From assembly GCF_964204645.1 (NCBI RefSeq), contig NC_134027.1:8482485-8546484 (forward strand): 64,000 bases of DNA, read 5' to 3'. Each line of letters starts with the position of its first letter. The first letter of the stretch is position 1. The DNA comes from Tubulanus polymorphus. Its lineage: Eukaryota; Nemertea; Palaeonemertea; Tubulaniformes; Tubulanidae. The notes under the pieces were generated by a model. That model worked only from the letters and a program-made list of their open reading frames with translations, had not been told where the DNA came from and did no database searches. Both the position numbers and the translations under genes were made by a program. Shown piece by piece: positions 24,402-36,800 of the stretch.

Positions 24402-24526
24402 CATGTCGCGTTGAATGAGTGAAATATTTTTCTATTCATGAATATCGCCTATAAGCCTAGTATGGATTGATATGAAACAAATAGGGCTCTATTGTTAATT
24501 AACATTTGTCACAACGCGACATGTGT
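24402..24526. repeat. 13-bp inverted repeat pair
   Basis: ACATGTCGCGTTG near 24402 and its exact reverse complement CAACGCGACATGT near 24513 are about 100 bp apart. They could be the termini of a tiny non-autonomous element, or chance; no target duplication is obvious. Confidence 0.45.
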
Positions 24527-25070
24527 CGAATTTCTGGTCGATTTCAGAATGAAGTTTAGAAGTTCGATATGTTTCTATTACATTCTAAATTCGCAGAAAG
24601 TCACAATTATCAAAATCGATATATCAATCGTATCAATCGATCAAATGCCGTTGCCCTCGCTGAATATATATTATTCTATATAACCAGGATTATTTTTTTT
24701 CAGATAAATATCTTACAAATCACGTATATATGTATACTTAACCTTTGCGCCTTTTATTTGATAAAGATAAAAAATGGTGGTCAATATGACATTACCGGGT
24801 ATAGATATTTCTGAGGGGGCCTTATTATCTCTTATCCCGTAGCTAGTCGATATATTTTTTTGCTCGCTTATCAAATGCCGAGTCGTTCCGATGACACCCG
24901 AAGTTGGCACATCGATTTACATCGCATATGTTATCTTGTCAGTGCGCGCGTTTGGGTGTAGTACTGCGACGGACAGCCGTACCATCAGTGAACGTCGAGT
25001 TAATCGCCAGGATTATTGCTTTTACGCACGTCCGTACAACTAATCGTATATTTATCATCAATCATTTAAA

Positions 25071-28000
25071 ATGAGCGACGCCGCCCCAGGTAAGATTTCG
25101 TGTGCGCATACCAATGCCGAAAATCAATCGAACTTTCAATTCATAAAGTGTTTAATTCGTAACTGTTATTTTTTCGGCGCCTGATTAAACTCATTCTACT
25201 GATGTCAAAATTAGGTCTGAACTACTAAACGACTGCGATTCAAACAAGAGACATCCAATTTCATGCAGGTTTCCAATTAAATGCTTAATCAAAGGTTTCT
25301 TCAAGTTTGTTTTTTGTTTGTTGTAAAGATATTAAAACTGTACGTACGTTAATGGCGAATTAAGTTTCTATTGTTTGAAATTGGTCGATTTCGCCACTCG
25401 TATGAATCAAGGCTCAAAAATCTGCATGTTATGATCATCCGGACAAGATTTTAGATAAATGTAACTTTTTATTCTCGATTCAAACACCCCCTTGACCTTT
25501 TCTATTAGCGCGCGGTGTTTACCGAAAGCGATACGCCGATCTACTTTATCGGATTATTTGGCTAATGATTCGAAATGCGTATTGAATGATTTTAGAATAT
25601 ATTCGCGTGAATAGCAATTCTGTTATTAATGAGAGCTATGTTTGAATATTGATCCTTAGAAACGTTTAGGCGTCGTTAGTGATGAATTGTTCTTCGATTT
25701 GTAACGCCATTTAGTGACGATTGCTGATATCCTCGCTAGACCATGCTACAATGGATCTTAAATTATATCGCGTCGCGTGCCGCGATTTTTACGCTCATTT
25801 TGTCACGAAAGATGACGTCATATGTATTGTAAGAGATAGTTGTTTTTCCAGTCTGCAATAATGCCTGTGATAGTCCTTCGCCATCCCAAATTTAAAAGAT
25901 AGGGTTTATTGGGTAGGGGATGATTCTGGCATGATACTTAGAGTCTCTGTTTCCATTTAAGACTTACGTACAATTATCTCAATGTGATACAAGCCAGAAT
26001 AAAATCAGGGTGTATACCGAATGGAGTTGTACCCCATCCAAAGCGATATTAAATCATTATGAAGTTAAGAAATTTACATTCTATATTGAAAAATGTATAT
26101 ATTATTTCATATCAAATAAGAACTCGTTTTCTTGATGGGACATATGTCGACTGAACCTGGATCCCTCGATCGCGAGGGCCGCATTAACAAAGATAGGCTA
26201 TACTTCAGCTTGATTGAAATTTAATACACACATATACGTGTTTGATACAAAGCGGTCACCAGCATCGCGCAACGGCACGGTCATGCATACACCCAATTTA
26301 GCATGAGTTTTAGAATATGAGTAGGCTATCGAAATGAAATATCACCATTGGATATATAAAATAATATACATGAATATATAGGCAGCCGTGTTTACTTTAA
26401 CAGCTGCAAATCTACATGTATGATATCAATACAAATTTAGTTTTTTTGTCTGATCTGAATGATAGTATGCCTATAGATTGTGAGCATATACGATATTTTA
26501 TCGGTTTCATCTGGTCCATCCTTTCGTACTTTTTCTCAATCAGCCAAAAGTTGTGGTTTTCATAAATGATATCTGGTTCTCCGATTAAACTTTTTCAATC
26601 TAACGAGGTTTTTGACAAGGTCTGGGGACCACCTTACAAATCTCTCCCGCTCCTTCGATCATTTGGGTATAGATGTTTTACGTTTTGTGAGGATGTGTTA
26701 ACTCATTAATACAATATGTATATAGATTAACACAACATATACTATTGTATATCTCATATAGATGTAAAATATTGAACGGTTTGAATTTTGTCGTTAACAG
26801 TTGGATCAATTACGCAAATAATAAAGAGCCCATTATGCTCCCAGCTGTTGTTGTTCGCCGAACCGACTTCGAGGGTAGCACCTGCGAATTCTGGCCACTC
26901 AAATCCCAGCACGATTCATCGAAGTGTACACGATGGTCAGAATGGGTCGTTTTTGCCGGGAATCGGGTATAACTGAAAATCTGAGCTACTGTTCGTCTCT
27001 GGATTTTGATTTAGGCACGACTGATATCGTAAATTAGCGGAGCGCTCGCGGAGATCAGATTTACAATGCTACGTCTTGCCTTGAGCAACGGAGAGAGAGA
27101 GCCCGCATGCCTCTTTTGCGACTTAAGTTGCAAGGAACATGATCATAACACGAACATTGTGACATTTACCCACCACGACATCGTTTCCATGCCAACGGTT
27201 TTCATCCACGACTCAAATCCACACGTTCTTTTGCCTCACAAAAACCAAAAATAATTGTATTTTTTTCTAGTTTCATAACAATTTATCATTTTCCACGATA
27301 ATTCAATCAGTTCACGGGCTTTATGTATCGGATGTATCAAAAAGAGTATCAGGGAAATATTTGTGGGGAAATCGTCGAATTTTTGCAAGTGCGGATATGG
27401 ACGCCACAGAAGGCCCACTTCAGCTTGATCTTTTGACAATTATAGTCAAGCAAGAAAATGAATTCCAATGATCAAAATGGCGATATAACCAGAATCTTAT
27501 TTTTATTAAAAGGTCTTTTCAAGTTCTCCATAGGATAGGGGAACATCGTAAATGAAATATCCAGGGAGAAAAGATGAATTCTAGATTCAGAGTAATCAGA
27601 TTTTGATATATATTCTCAATTTATCTCAATCGTTTGCCAGATTTGCGTGGGAAGGAGTGCAGAAAATCTTGGAAGCGACGATTATCTTTTTAAAAACATA
27701 ACGCGCATGATGGATCAAACAAAATATTAGCGCTATAGACATTCTGTTAGCCGAGTTGCCTCGCCTGTAATGTATAAGAAATGAATTATCGGTTGTCATT
27801 GATCTAAGTTCACCCTTAAATCGTAGAATATGAGAGATCTTTCCATATATTAAAGCAACACGATGTAACGATTTTACGTGTATGTACGTAAATAAATCTA
27901 GTGATATACCTTGTTTGAAGTGACATGTAATCAGTTTAATACTACGTATGAAAAATTTGATTTGACGTGACATGTAACTTTTACATAATCATTGTCTGTT

Positions 28001-30299
28001 TTCTTTCTTTTCGAACAGCCGAAGCCGCCCCTGAGGTGAGAGTTTCTTCTCGTGTCTGCACAATGCTTTCTGTTTGTCCTTCTTTCTCCACGCTTATTCA
28101 CTCACGCATGTCGGAAATATGCTACTACCCTAAAATCGTCCAGATTATGATCTATATATTGTGAAGTTTTTCATATTTACCCAATAAACTATACCCTAAG
28201 CGAACGGCCACGAACGTCTTGGGAATTTAATCAGTTTCTTTATATCTTCTGACGCCTTGATCTCGAACGCAGTCGTCAATAGTTACCATCAACAGTACCA
28301 AAGGCTACTTAGATTGATTAGTTGGCCGCACAAAAAAGACTTATCTCAAAAACTGGTGAATAGCAACTTATTTGAGCGAGAAATTGTTCGCCGTGTTACA
28401 AGTCCGTCAAGTATACTTAATCACGATAATGCATGTATACCTATAACTTTACGAGTCCATACACAATGCTTCTTGATATTCTATTTCATCTTGTTGAGCT
28501 AGCCAGAAGCTATTTTTGTCACACCCTGTTATCACAAGACTATACTTAACGTTTCTCCATTGGCGGTTGGTCTCTTTTCGTCATTATTTTTTGGCTGAAC
28601 AAGCGCACTCATCTAAAATTATTTGCACGTTCGCATTCGCGTTATAGCTTATAATGAATCACTTGTTTTGTTTTGGTTTGGCGTTGGTTTGCACTTCTGT
28701 TTTCAGAGCAATGAATTTTGCTCTTAATTGATATTTGAGTATGTAAACATTTACGTAAATTCTAAGTACATTTGTATCGTGAGAAAATTAGAATTTTACA
28801 TTTTCTTGTTGTATGATGTTCCAGGAGCAAACCCCTCCCATATGAATACATTACGTTATCCATACGACCGTATTTCAGGCCCGTACGCATGATATACCAT
28901 GGACGTATAAGTTTATACGTCCATGGGGACCAATGGCAAGGGGGTCCTGATTGGAGTACTGATTCTCGGGGCACCTCACAAACCAGTAGGTGCTGAAGGC
29001 ACAAAGTCCTTGATGCGGGGTTTCAAATTCTAATTTGAAAATCTAAGTAATTCATAAGTTTTCATGGCATTTTAGAAGAAAATTTTGATTCTTTATACCA
29101 ATAAATCCTCTTACAAACAGGCTTGTCATCCATAATTGTAATTGAGATGAACCCATTTGTAAATAGATGCCGTGATTGCTAGTGGAAAATTCTGTCACTT
29201 CGTACGGGCCTGTGTTTTTTATTTAATCTTTTTTTAAAATTTTCTTTCTCTTCAAACATTTATTTCCATTCTTCAAAGAATGAATCTTATAAAGTGAGAA
29301 AACCAGATGGCATACGATATAGGCACTGCTATATTTATCTTTCTTAGTTTCATTGATTTGATTATGTGGAATGGGGCTATCTGTGTTTATATATATTTAA
29401 ACTTATATGTTTAAACTATATTTACTTACATGTATGATACTCGGAATATGCTCCAAATATTCCCTCTTTTCTGAAATTTCTACAATTTTCAGTTTTATGT
29501 ATTTCGGTTTGGATTTTCGTTTTCCATACTTGATATCTTTGCTATCAAAACAAAACGTGCTGTTAAATGAATCTATAGCTCTAATGAAAAAAACTCCATC
29601 TTAGATTGAATTACTTTTGAAAACGATGTTTTTCCATAATTTTGTATTCTCAAAAGATACCAATGCGGGCTCAAGCAATAGTGAAACTCCCATTTGGTAA
29701 AATGCATGTTACAAATTTTTACGATGTACGCATCTCCATACACAAAGCTCCATTCCACTATACTCGTGTTAGCTATCAATATTACTCAACTTGTCGATCA
29801 AAGAAAGCCATAATCGGTTCTCGCAGTTGCAGAGATGCCATTTGATTTCCTCAAGAAAAAGTCACAAGTGACAAAACATGAAAACGTAGAATCTGATTCA
29901 CCAAGTGAAAAAACTGAATTCCAGACGACGACTGAAACGACGACTCCCGCAGCCGCCGAAGAGGCACCACAACCTGCTGCAGACGAGACACCAGCTGAAT
30001 CGACAAAAACTGAAGAAACGAAAAATGAAGTAAGCACATTATTGATTTAGGGAAATTGATGGTATTGATGGTCTATCTCGTGTTATATTATTCCGATATG
30101 ATTTACCTTACAGCGTAATTCACAAAACTGTGAACCTCTGAGGTAAAACATATTCCAGAAATTTGAAATACACAAATATTGTTTTTGTCCTTTACAGAGT
30201 GCCACAGCCGAAGCCAACGGGGAGGCGGCTTCAGGTGACGGGGTCAACAAAAAGGTGAAGGATTCTCAACCGGGCATGGTCTGCTGTTCGATCATCTAG
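25071..30299 (+). CDS. Small disordered protein with C-terminal CaaX box, unrecognised
   Basis: Four exons, 25071-25089, 28019-28035, 29835-30029 and 30198-30299, join in phase to 110 aa. The N-terminus is Ala/Glu-rich (MSDAAPAEAAPE), followed by MPFDFLKKKSQ with a basic patch. A long Thr/Glu/Ala/Pro-rich disordered stretch comes next, then a short basic segment (NKKVKD) and the tail PGMVCCSII. The last four residues, CSII, fit a prenylation CaaX motif; the preceding Cys could be palmitoylated, so membrane anchoring is likely. Similar tails occur in paralemmins and small GTPases, but there is no GTPase fold or long coiled coil here. The third exon starts at an ag|ATG junction and could be the first coding exon of an alternative transcript. 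The two tiny first exons depend on phase and splice signals only. Function unknown. Confidence 0.62.
25090..28018. other. Long first intron of the CaaX gene
   Basis: A 2.9-kb intron with no recognised exon. The stretch 26810-27260 is less AT-rich and has short open frames on the plus strand, but no family motif is visible and codon phases are not supported by splice sites. Confidence 0.4.
28036..29834. other. Second intron of the CaaX gene
   Basis: A 1.8-kb AT-rich intron. It contains a perfect 30-bp palindrome at 28897-28926. I see no coding exon in it. An alternative promoter just upstream of 29835 is possible because the third exon begins with ATG. Confidence 0.4.
28897..28926. repeat. 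Perfect 30-bp palindrome
   Basis: CCATGGACGTATAA and TTATACGTCCATGG are exact reverse complements separated by only two bases. It could extrude a cruciform or form a stable RNA hairpin in the intron transcript. Confidence 0.9.
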
Positions 30300-30971
30300 A
30301 CGCATTACTCAACCAACAAAATATATTCATCATTTGACATTTTTTCTATCATGTGCGAACTACCCACTTATTTGAGGAAAATTAGCTGACTTTTGAAAGA
30401 AAATATGAAATCATTGTCAGGAACAATCATTTATAAGACCTTTGGCGATCGTGTTATGATATAAGCTTAGTATGATAATCCAAATGAATATAAATTCTTT
30501 AATTAATGATTTTTATTTAAGTATATACTGTCGTGGGTGGTTTGAACAATTTCGTATTTATTTCAATTGCTAAGTTCTATGGTGTGGATTCTGCTTTTGT
30601 ATCACAAAAAAATTGTTAAGATGCTGCGAATTAAGCAACTCTATTATCAAAGCCATCTGTGTTACTCCCCATACGTCGATCTGCCTCACTTGTCATCAGT
30701 ATTGGCTGAGCTTCGATATAAACGAATAGATGTATTGACTCAAATTATCTTAGGAATATTTTATTTTGCCTTCTCTCCGTTGTTTTGTCGTTTGTCGAGT
30801 TATAAATGATATTGTTGCACAGATTCGATTTTATTTTTGTTATAGCAAGAAATAGTTTTTAAGGGAGAAAGCCGGAACCAGAAATTATGGAGTATCAAGT
30901 GTACTTAGTTGCGAAATTATGGAATCAAATGAAAGCATGGGTGGTATTTTATGGAGCGTTGTCAATGACGA

Positions 30972-31199
30972 CGCGGGCGGATCTAAGAAAATTGGAAGGC
31001 GCAGTCCAAAAAAAGAGGAAAGGCATTGGAGATTCACTGAAGAAATGCATCCGAAAATTTTCAAATTAGCGGGTTTCGACGATGTCTGTCTTGACAAAAA
31101 GGGCACCGTCAATGGAGGGGTGGGGTTCTTGACAAAAAGGGCAGCGTCAATGGAGGGGTGGGGGTTCAGACGCCCAATATACCCCCTAGATCCGCCCCT
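30972..31199. repeat. Non-autonomous element with GGGCGGATCTA termini
   Basis: The left end GGGCGGATCTA (about 30976) is matched in inverted orientation by TAGATCCGCCC near 31188-31198. The interior has no long frame with known domains. It resembles hAT-like or other MITE families that end in gggcggatc. A short tandem duplication lies inside. Confidence 0.6.
31090..31165. repeat. Two-copy ~38-bp tandem repeat
   Basis: The unit cttgacaaaaagggca followed by cgtcaatggaggggtgggg occurs twice in direct succession with one or two differences. It sits inside the element above. Confidence 0.8.
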
Positions 31200-31856
31200 G
31201 TTTTTCTTTCAATTGATTTGTATAATGAAAACACTGTATATGACTGCGTTTTTCGTTATAACATATCACTGTAAAATCAAAATCACTGTTACTTAACTGA
31301 TATATAAAATGATAAAGGCTATTTCGATGTGATATATTTCTATTGGAAAAAATTGTTATTCTATTTGTATCAATCTTTATGTATATTACGTATATATCAT
31401 AATTCTCTCTATACACGCGCGAATATAGATATACTTATACATTATACATAAATCATATTTGTTGCCTACCGGTTGAAAAAAGAATCCGATGTGGTGGTTG
31501 TGTCATATGAGTAAAATAAAACTTCGCGCGCTAACATATAGTTCACGTGCGTCCAATAACTAATAAAAAATTGTTAGAAATAATGTCTACTCTTCATGCA
31601 GTATCTTTCTTTCGGGGTGTGTGTCACATATCAATTGGACGAGGCGGAAATGGTTTTCAATAATGAGATATGAGAATTTCTCAATCGTTCTGAGCTTGGA
31701 GCAGGTCTAATCTCTAATCATCTTATAGATGATTACCGGTATAGGTCTGCTCAAAGGTCTGAAATAAACCATCATATTCCATCTATCTTGTCGACGAGGA
31801 TAATCAATTCAGAATCCATTCTGCATGGATGGATTTGAAATATGTTCGCCCATAAC

Positions 31857-32113
31857 AGGCGCGGATCCAGGATTTTTTTCAAGGAGGGGGTTCATAAAAA
31901 ATGTCAATGTTAATTGCCGACGAAAATCTCTAATGATAGGGGCCTTACGGCATATTTTTTGGCCAAACATAAGATGGTATGGTACCGGTTATGTGGAACT
32001 GTCCACCCGTTTTCTTCTTCAAGAAAACGATTAAGAATTTTCTGTGGTAGCTGAGCGGAGAGGGGGTCATGACCCCTGAAACAGCCCCCCCCCCCTCTGG
32101 ATCCGCGTCTTCA
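31857..32113. repeat. Second element with GCGCGGATCCAG termini
   Basis: GCGCGGATCCAGGA at the left and CTCTGGATCCGCGTC at the right form imperfect inverted termini about 257 bp apart. The right interior has a long C run and ggggtcatgacccc. The ends resemble those of the 30972-31199 element, so both may belong to one superfamily. Confidence 0.6.
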
Positions 32114-33379
32114 TAAATTGGCTTGGAAGTTGGTGAGAACGAAGGGCGAAACTGGTTATTATATTTCGCAATCTTTAAAATAAAGCATCTGCAACGATGA
32201 TCATTTGATGGTTGATGTGATGTAAAAATGGAGGTTTAGGTGTTTTTGAATTGGGGAGTTGGCCAAGGCAATGGCATGGAAGGGATCGTTAGTTTGTGAG
32301 AAATGATTTTGTTGGATTTTTGCGCGAGACGGCTGTAAGACAACTGCGTTAACTACAATCTATGGCTCGGTACGTCTTCTTGCGTTCCACGGTTAATACA
32401 ATTCCAATAAAAAAAATTTCACGCTTTCTCTTCATTAAACAACAACCATTTCCAAAAGTGTTTGAATGTACATTTCTTCGTTCTTTCAGTAATTGAATCC
32501 ACGTACCGGTAACAGATTTTAGACGTCTGTATTTTCCAATGATTTAAATCTCATTACCCAGTACACTCCTCCTTGGACACCACTTTACTCGGTAGGCCCA
32601 TAGATACTTTCTTTTGAATAATGTTAGTCATGATGAATTTATCATCCACTGATTGAGGAGGTAGCGGAGTATTATTGCAAAATTAAACAATTCCCATTTC
32701 TAAACCACTCCGGCGCGTAACGACTGTTTTACATATTCAGGTACCGGTATAAAATATTCAAATAGCAAATTAAACATCTTGAAATGAAAAAAAGAAAACT
32801 CCGTTCCTTTTTTAGCATATAGATCTATGTTAGTTATTGATTAGGGCTCATCCGATCCTTTTGATGTCAGCGCGCTGCAACCTGGGCGCCGATCGGTGTA
32901 AGTACACAACCGTTAGCTGCTGCCCTCTACATATCGAAATTGACTCCACCATCGGCAATGTCCACATCATTAAGTACGGTTACATCGCAGGATGTCACAT
33001 TCGGTGTCACTGACATAACATAAAACGGCATCACATATATCGGTAATAAATGGATAACGTTAGCATTAATGTTAGATATTGTGTTCATGACTAGTTTCAG
33101 TAATATATTTGTTTTATTCTGCACAGACTGATAATCCGTATGGGTCCAAATAGGAAGAGGGCCGGGATCTCATATAGCATCTTTCAATGTATCAGAAATG
33201 GCGGCGTTTTCAATAGGAGAAATTAGCTTCTGTAGCTAGAGGGTTAGGGTTAGGCCTACGATCACTTCTCGCATGCGCAGAGGCAGTTGATTGTGAGCCA
33301 TCCAATAATGACCAAACCACCCAGTAGGCCTATCCCTGTGTGGACTGAGTGAGGTTGGTCATCGATTGGTTTTCAGTAT

Positions 33380-33465
33380 TAATGACAAGTCCTGTATACC
33401 AGACGTTATGACCCCTACCGTTGTTTGGGGAATATCGGCTAGGTATTAGATTAGTATCCATGGTA
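33380..33465 (+). repeat. Dispersed repeat D, third copy
   Basis: It shares taccgttgtttggggaa and cggctaggta plus tagattag-like sequence with 9865-9925 in the same orientation. Confidence 0.6.
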
Positions 33466-33853
33466 TTCTCATCTATTATTCATCAATAAATTATTACAGT
33501 TGAGTTTACTTTATCGACTGAAGAAGTCGCGGACATCCTCCTTCCCGACTCCCAAACAGTTTTTAGTATAGATTGGAACGCTAGCGGTCAGAAAATGACC
33601 CATGAAATACACTATTTTGGCAGTCTAAAATCTACCCCGACCCATTATCCAAATTGTCGTTAAACTGAAAAAAATAAGAGTTTGCATGGGGTTTGAGGGT
33701 GAAGCTTTTATTTTGGACCTCCGACCTTATGTGAAGAATCTTCCTGACCTGAGCATCAGGCTTCTTTGTGACGATCGAGTTAAAAAAGACAGTAATATCT
33801 AAAGATAATAGCGCTGAAGGACAATGCTTTTCTTTTAGTTAGACTGATTGACG

Positions 33854-36800
33854 ATGTCATGGATTGCTGCCAACACAGATGACAAATTACGATCGTCCGA
33901 AATGAGGGGTCTATGTTCGTGTGGTTGGCTGCTAACAGCTATAAAAACGCTTTGTTTAGTGTTGTTTTTCTACACATTCTCGATCGGTCTGACATTTTAC
34001 AATAAGAAATACATTATGGTAAGTTGAAAATAGCCTTCAGATGAGGTTAATTTTGAATTAAAAATTGATGACAGAGGTGTCTACCTTACTAAGCTTATAT
34101 CCATTTTTAGTGATTTTCATTACAGGACGGTGAATAATTTGACAACAAAAATAGAAATTTGATTAGAAATCTAAATCCACAAGAAATTCTGTGTAATCTC
34201 AATATTTCATATTCAACTGAGGTCTTAAAACAGTAGAAATTATCCAATGCTCTGAAATAGTATTCAGATGGAATTACATATTAGCCTTTTGTGCTGTTGT
34301 ACTTAAGACTCATGCATGTGCATAAATTATGTAGAATTCTAATCACCCAGCTTATTCTGTCAATTGGTTTGTTATATATGACACATATGTTGGAATTCAT
34401 TACACATCACATTGATCTGAAGTTTTGCTAATTCTTCATTGAATTCTGCAAATGTCATTTGAAATGATGATTTGTTTGATGCTGACATTTTATATTGATA
34501 TAGACCTGACGTTAGGTAACTCTACTTTTAAAAGCTTTTATACTCTTGAAAATGTATGTACAATATACTATTAGAATATTAAAACATCTGCCAATATTAG
34601 CGAGTCCTCTGATCACGTCCAACAGCTGTTCATTAGTAGAACCTGTCCACACAATGTATACTGATAACCACTGTATACCCTAGAAATTGTAACTGTAAGG
34701 GAAAATATTGCTTAGCGTGACTTTTATGAAAATGTCAAACGTCTTTTCTCGCCCTCATTGTCTCTGGTGAAATTATAGCAGTATCTGAAGAAAATGCTTT
34801 CATTAGTTTACGCAATAATCAACCTAATTGAAATCTTCTGACCGTTTTTCAGGCGTTCCAGTTCCCGCTGTCCATCACAATGCTTCATTTATGCGTAAAG
34901 TTTCTCATAGCGTTGGCTATACGTTCCATTTTATATTGCAAAACTGGACGCGATAGGGTCGAATTGGGTTGGCGAGTCTACGCGTCGAAAATAGCGCCCA
35001 CCGGTACGTATCGCTCCAGTCTATTCTGGGTGTTGCTGTCGTTTTCGGGCCTGGTAAAAATATCATGTCCTTTGAAAAATATGATTGCAGGAATTTCAAG
35101 CTCAATAGATATCGGTCTTTCAAACTGGAGTTTCGAATACATAACTGTTTCTTTGTAAGTGGAACAAACCCGTCTTCACGGCATCAATTAAATGGAACAT
35201 TTTCTGAACATTTAACATTTTTTTGTGATTTATTTTCAGATATACAATGACGAAATCCACTTGCATATTGTTTATAATGGGATTTTCGATATTGTTCGGT
35301 TTAGAGAAAAAGGTAATTTTGATATCGCCAGACTGGAATCACAATGCATATGATACATGTTGCTACCCGTACTTGCATACTCACCATGTACGCCTTACAC
35401 GTACTCCTATGTTGTTTTTGCACAGAGATGGTCATTGGTACTGGTAGTATTATGTATAGCTTTAGGTCTGTTTATGTTCACATATCAGTCAACACAATTC
35501 AACCTTGTTGGATTTTTATTGGTGCTCACTGCTTCGTTCATCAGCGGAATACGATGGACGTTGGCTCAACTTGTTGTACAGAAAAGTGAAATAGGTGAGG
35601 AATTTGTTTATGAGCTGTGGAGCTGCGTTGAATTTCTACTCATATCACTAGTATTAGGCATTGTACATGCTGTTGTTATTCTTTGCAGGTCTCAGCCATC
35701 CACTCGATATGATATATCATGTACAACCATGGATGATTGTTGGTCTTCTACCATTAGCTATTTATTTTGAAAGTGAGTGATAAGAAATGTTGTTAAGGAC
35801 TTGAAAAGCCATACTCCCCATTGCAGGGCTTTAAACCTGATGGCATCGCAAGATTCAGTCACTGCACGAAACTGCGCACTCTGGCTAGTGTGGCAGGGTT
35901 TCGTCCCTTGGCGAGTCTCGGTGCTATCGGGTTTCGGATCCCTACTGGGGAGGATGCAAAAAGCCTTTACAACTATAGTTCTGTCATAATGAGCCATTTC
36001 CTCCACCATTCTCGAGTTTTCTCTCAAGACTCAAACCTGAAGGCTTGGCTCTGAAAGTTTATAGGCTCTTTCTTTAGGCCCATACTAAACACATGAATTT
36101 CAAAATTGTAGGCAAGTTTGTCGTAACGACAGATGAACTTTTCAACACAGAGGACATGCAGTTAGTTTTCATAAACACTGTTACACTGCTGTTAGGCGCT
36201 ATCTTGGCGTTTATGTTAGAATTCAGTGAGTTCTTGCTGGTTAGTCACACATCCGGACTAACTCTGTCCATCGCTGGGATATTCAAGGTGAGAACTACTG
36301 ATCTGAAAATACAATTTTATTCAAATAGGAAAATTTATGTTGTTTCATTGTCTGGATAAGAATGTCTGATGGGAATTATGAAATTATCTGGAAAATTCAT
36401 TTGATTCAACTCATTTCCAGGAAATTTGCACATTGTTCCTGGCAGCAACAGTCAATGGCGATAAAATGAACCCAGTGAATTTCATCGGACTTTTTGTTTG
36501 TTTATTTGGCATTTCATTACATGTTTTATTCAAACTTCTCCACGGTAAGTCATCGATATTTCACGTGATCTAATTTAATACTGGATATTTCAATTCCTCA
36601 ACCTCTACTCCTATGAATCTGCTATCGATTCGCTTCATCTGGTACAAGTTTTTGTTAAAATACCAAGCGAAGATTATATGAATACATTTATATTGGAATA
36701 TACTGTACCTTTTGTCCCTTGGGTGTCGCCGTTATCATCTGCATGCATTATTGCTATCACTTTTAGGTCCCAAATCTATGCATCGTCATCGGTGATAGAA

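Larger units (their letters stand above)
21844..25070. other. Intergenic region FANCD2 to CaaX gene
   Basis: About 3.2 kb of AT-rich DNA without a recognisable coding exon. It holds a foldback MITE (22314-22447), a TA-rich microsatellite near 22830-22850 and a short inverted-repeat pair (24402-24526). The last ~120 bp (24940-25060) are richer in CG and CGCG motifs and probably contain the promoter and 5' UTR of the next gene. Confidence 0.5.
30300..33853. other. Intergenic region CaaX gene to SLC35C2
   Basis: About 3.5 kb. The first few hundred bases are probably the 3' UTR of the CaaX gene. Beyond that are two elements with GGATCC-type terminal repeats (30972-31199 and 31857-32113), a 12-13 base C run near 32086, and a copy of dispersed repeat D (33380-33465). 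No coding exon is recognised. The SLC35C2 promoter should lie in the last ~300 bp. Confidence 0.45.

Noticed and set aside
26745-27254. Open frames in the first intron of the CaaX gene
   Set aside because: No family motif, no splice support and two overlapping frames; likely chance in a less AT-rich stretch.
36775-36800. Possible extra SLC35C2 exon after an acceptor-like tttag
   Set aside because: Read in the required phase it meets a stop after nine codons; splicing directly to 37832 gives a sensible acidic tail.
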